NCBI GenBank assembly: GCA_021325495.1
Contig: JAJPGZ010000013.1
Span: 1-64,000, forward strand
Reading direction: 5' to 3'
Length of the DNA: 64,000 nucleotides
DNA from: Spartobacteria bacterium
Lineage (GTDB): Bacteria > Verrucomicrobiota > Verrucomicrobiia > Chthoniobacterales > UBA10450
Position 1 is the stretch's first letter, and every line of letters begins with the position of its first letter. Shown piece by piece: positions 63,608-64,000 of the stretch. Both the position numbers and the translations under genes were made by a program. A model generated the notes under the pieces. The model was given only the letters and a program-made list of their open reading frames with translations. It did not search any database and was not told the origin of the DNA.

Positions 63608-64000
63608 ATGGCGAAAACGACAAAGTCCCGTCCGGCACCGAAGAAATTCGCGCGCATGGATAAACCGGCCGTGCGCAGCCGCGCTTATGGCCGCGCCATT
63701 CTCGACGCGAAAGCGCTCATGAACGATCCGAAGCAATTGCTCACCCTGTTCGACAAAGCTTCGGAAAAAGCCGCGCTCATGCAGAAGGAGCCATTCAAAG
63801 ATTCGTGGGCCTATTTTCACGCCATGCTCCGACTCGTTAGGGCATACGCCCGCGGTGAATACAAAGCAATTTCACAAACCGCGATGTTGTCGGTCGTCTC
63901 CGCGCTCAATTATCTCATCGACCCGTTCGATCTCATCCCGGATGACGTCCCGTTTCTCGGTTTGCTCGATGACGCTACCATCATGAGCTTCGCCGTGCGT
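63608..64000 (+). CDS. YkvA/DUF1232-family protein (3' end outside window)
   Basis: Reading from the ATG at 63608 gives 131 residues to the window edge, with no stop. The segment ALNYLIDPFDLIPDDVPFLG followed by LLDDATIMSF is the DUF1232/YkvA signature, a short membrane-associated helical pair. The N-terminus is basic (MAKTTKSRPAPKKFARMDKP). The role of this family is unknown. A motif B copy lies at 63834. Confidence 0.85.
   Translation, partial: MAKTTKSRPAPKKFARMDKPAVRSRAYGRAILDAKALMNDPKQLLTLFDKASEKAALMQKEPFKDSWAYFHAMLRLVRAYARGEYKAISQTAMLSVVSALNYLIDPFDLIPDDVPFLGLLDDATIMSFAVR

Larger units (their letters stand above)
187..63841. repeat. Dispersed motif B family, consensus TCGTTAGGC / GCCTAACGA
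   Basis: A second short word, TCGTTAGG(C/G) and its complement (C/G)CCTAACGA, occurs about 75 times by eye if GTTAGG/CCTAAC with one-base flank variation (TTGTTAGG, CCTAACAA) is allowed. Forward examples lie near 1410, 2326, 4230, 4706, 7176, 13718, 20145, 24248, 31938, 35580, 42728, 43858, 57330, 59265 and 59622. Reverse examples lie near 471, 1983, 8571, 10436, 18653, 22427, 25422, 34478, 41468, 48915, 54766, 54783, 56492 and 57786. In genes it reads mostly as Ser-Leu-Gly (TCG TTA GGC) or Pro-Asn-Glu (CCT AAC GAR), using the TTA codon that a GC-rich genome should avoid. No strand preference is evident. Confidence 0.85.

Noticed and set aside
63193-63657. Longer start for the small membrane protein at 63657
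   Set aside because: It would overlap the divergent YkvA-family gene start at 63608, and the extra residues are not membrane-protein-like.

Overview
The window is a gene-dense, GC-rich bacterial chromosome segment with about 58 protein genes, one tRNA-Tyr, no rRNA, no CRISPR array and no recognisable transposase or prophage. The gene content fits a Gram-negative Verrucomicrobiota member, probably of the Spartobacteria/Chthoniobacterales type. The clues are an LPS-transport barrel (LptD), a TonB receptor, ExbB/ExbD, the futalosine menaquinone enzyme MqnD, GlgE, TMTC-like membrane-TPR proteins, a glycine-rich RRM protein, and LexA boxes of the form TGTTC-N4-GAACA as reported for Verrucomicrobia. 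This placement is inference.

Layout. 0-9 kb holds metabolism genes (HAD phosphatase, siroheme-decarboxylase-like protein, trpD, birA-nadC-guaD operon, a stand-alone 5'-3' exonuclease) with three copies of a CTGTAG-bounded double-hairpin repeat, followed by an iscA-hscB pair. 8.9-10.7 kb is an SOS block: lexA and imuA-imuB, each preceded by a LexA box, with imuB cut to 172 residues. 10.7-24 kb carries an aquaporin, an exbB-exbD-TPR operon, glgE, a SufR-like regulator, an orphan UgpC-type ATPase, ygfZ, an NAD dehydrogenase, a parvulin, an M28/glutaminyl-cyclase-like enzyme and parB. 24-36 kb has mqnD, a DegT aminotransferase, tRNA-Tyr, a histone-like tail protein, an RRM protein, a ketosynthase pair, lptD, ugd, rsmB and an M29 aminopeptidase. 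36-44 kb contains a very long TPR/membrane/repeat protein, coaX, hemB, a nuclease-like protein and gpmI. 43.5-55 kb is the most accessory part: an alkaline-phosphatase-fold protein without its catalytic residues, two secreted proteins, a membrane-spermidine-synthase fusion, a TMTC-like protein and a large TonB receptor. 55-64 kb holds ribE, a sugar transferase, aroD, a Lon-N protein, a GFA protein, a second TMTC-like protein, a large membrane protein, dgt and the start of a YkvA-family gene.

The most striking feature is not a gene. Two short asymmetric motifs are scattered over nearly the whole window, on both strands and in all reading frames. Motif A is AAGATCGACAW (about 120 copies by eye, roughly 1.9 per kb; a random 8-mer core would occur about twice). 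Motif B is TCGTTAGGC / GCCTAACGA (about 75 copies). They write recurring peptides (DVDL, IVDL, KIDM, QDRQ, RSTI; SLG, PNE) into unrelated proteins, often form or touch stop codons, and motif A occurs as tandem pairs spaced 15-17 bp. Exact motif A copies are missing from the two outer-membrane beta-barrel genes and from about 44.5-47.0 kb. This looks like a genome-wide DNA signal of the uptake-sequence or HIP1 kind that I cannot match to a described system. All counts are by eye.
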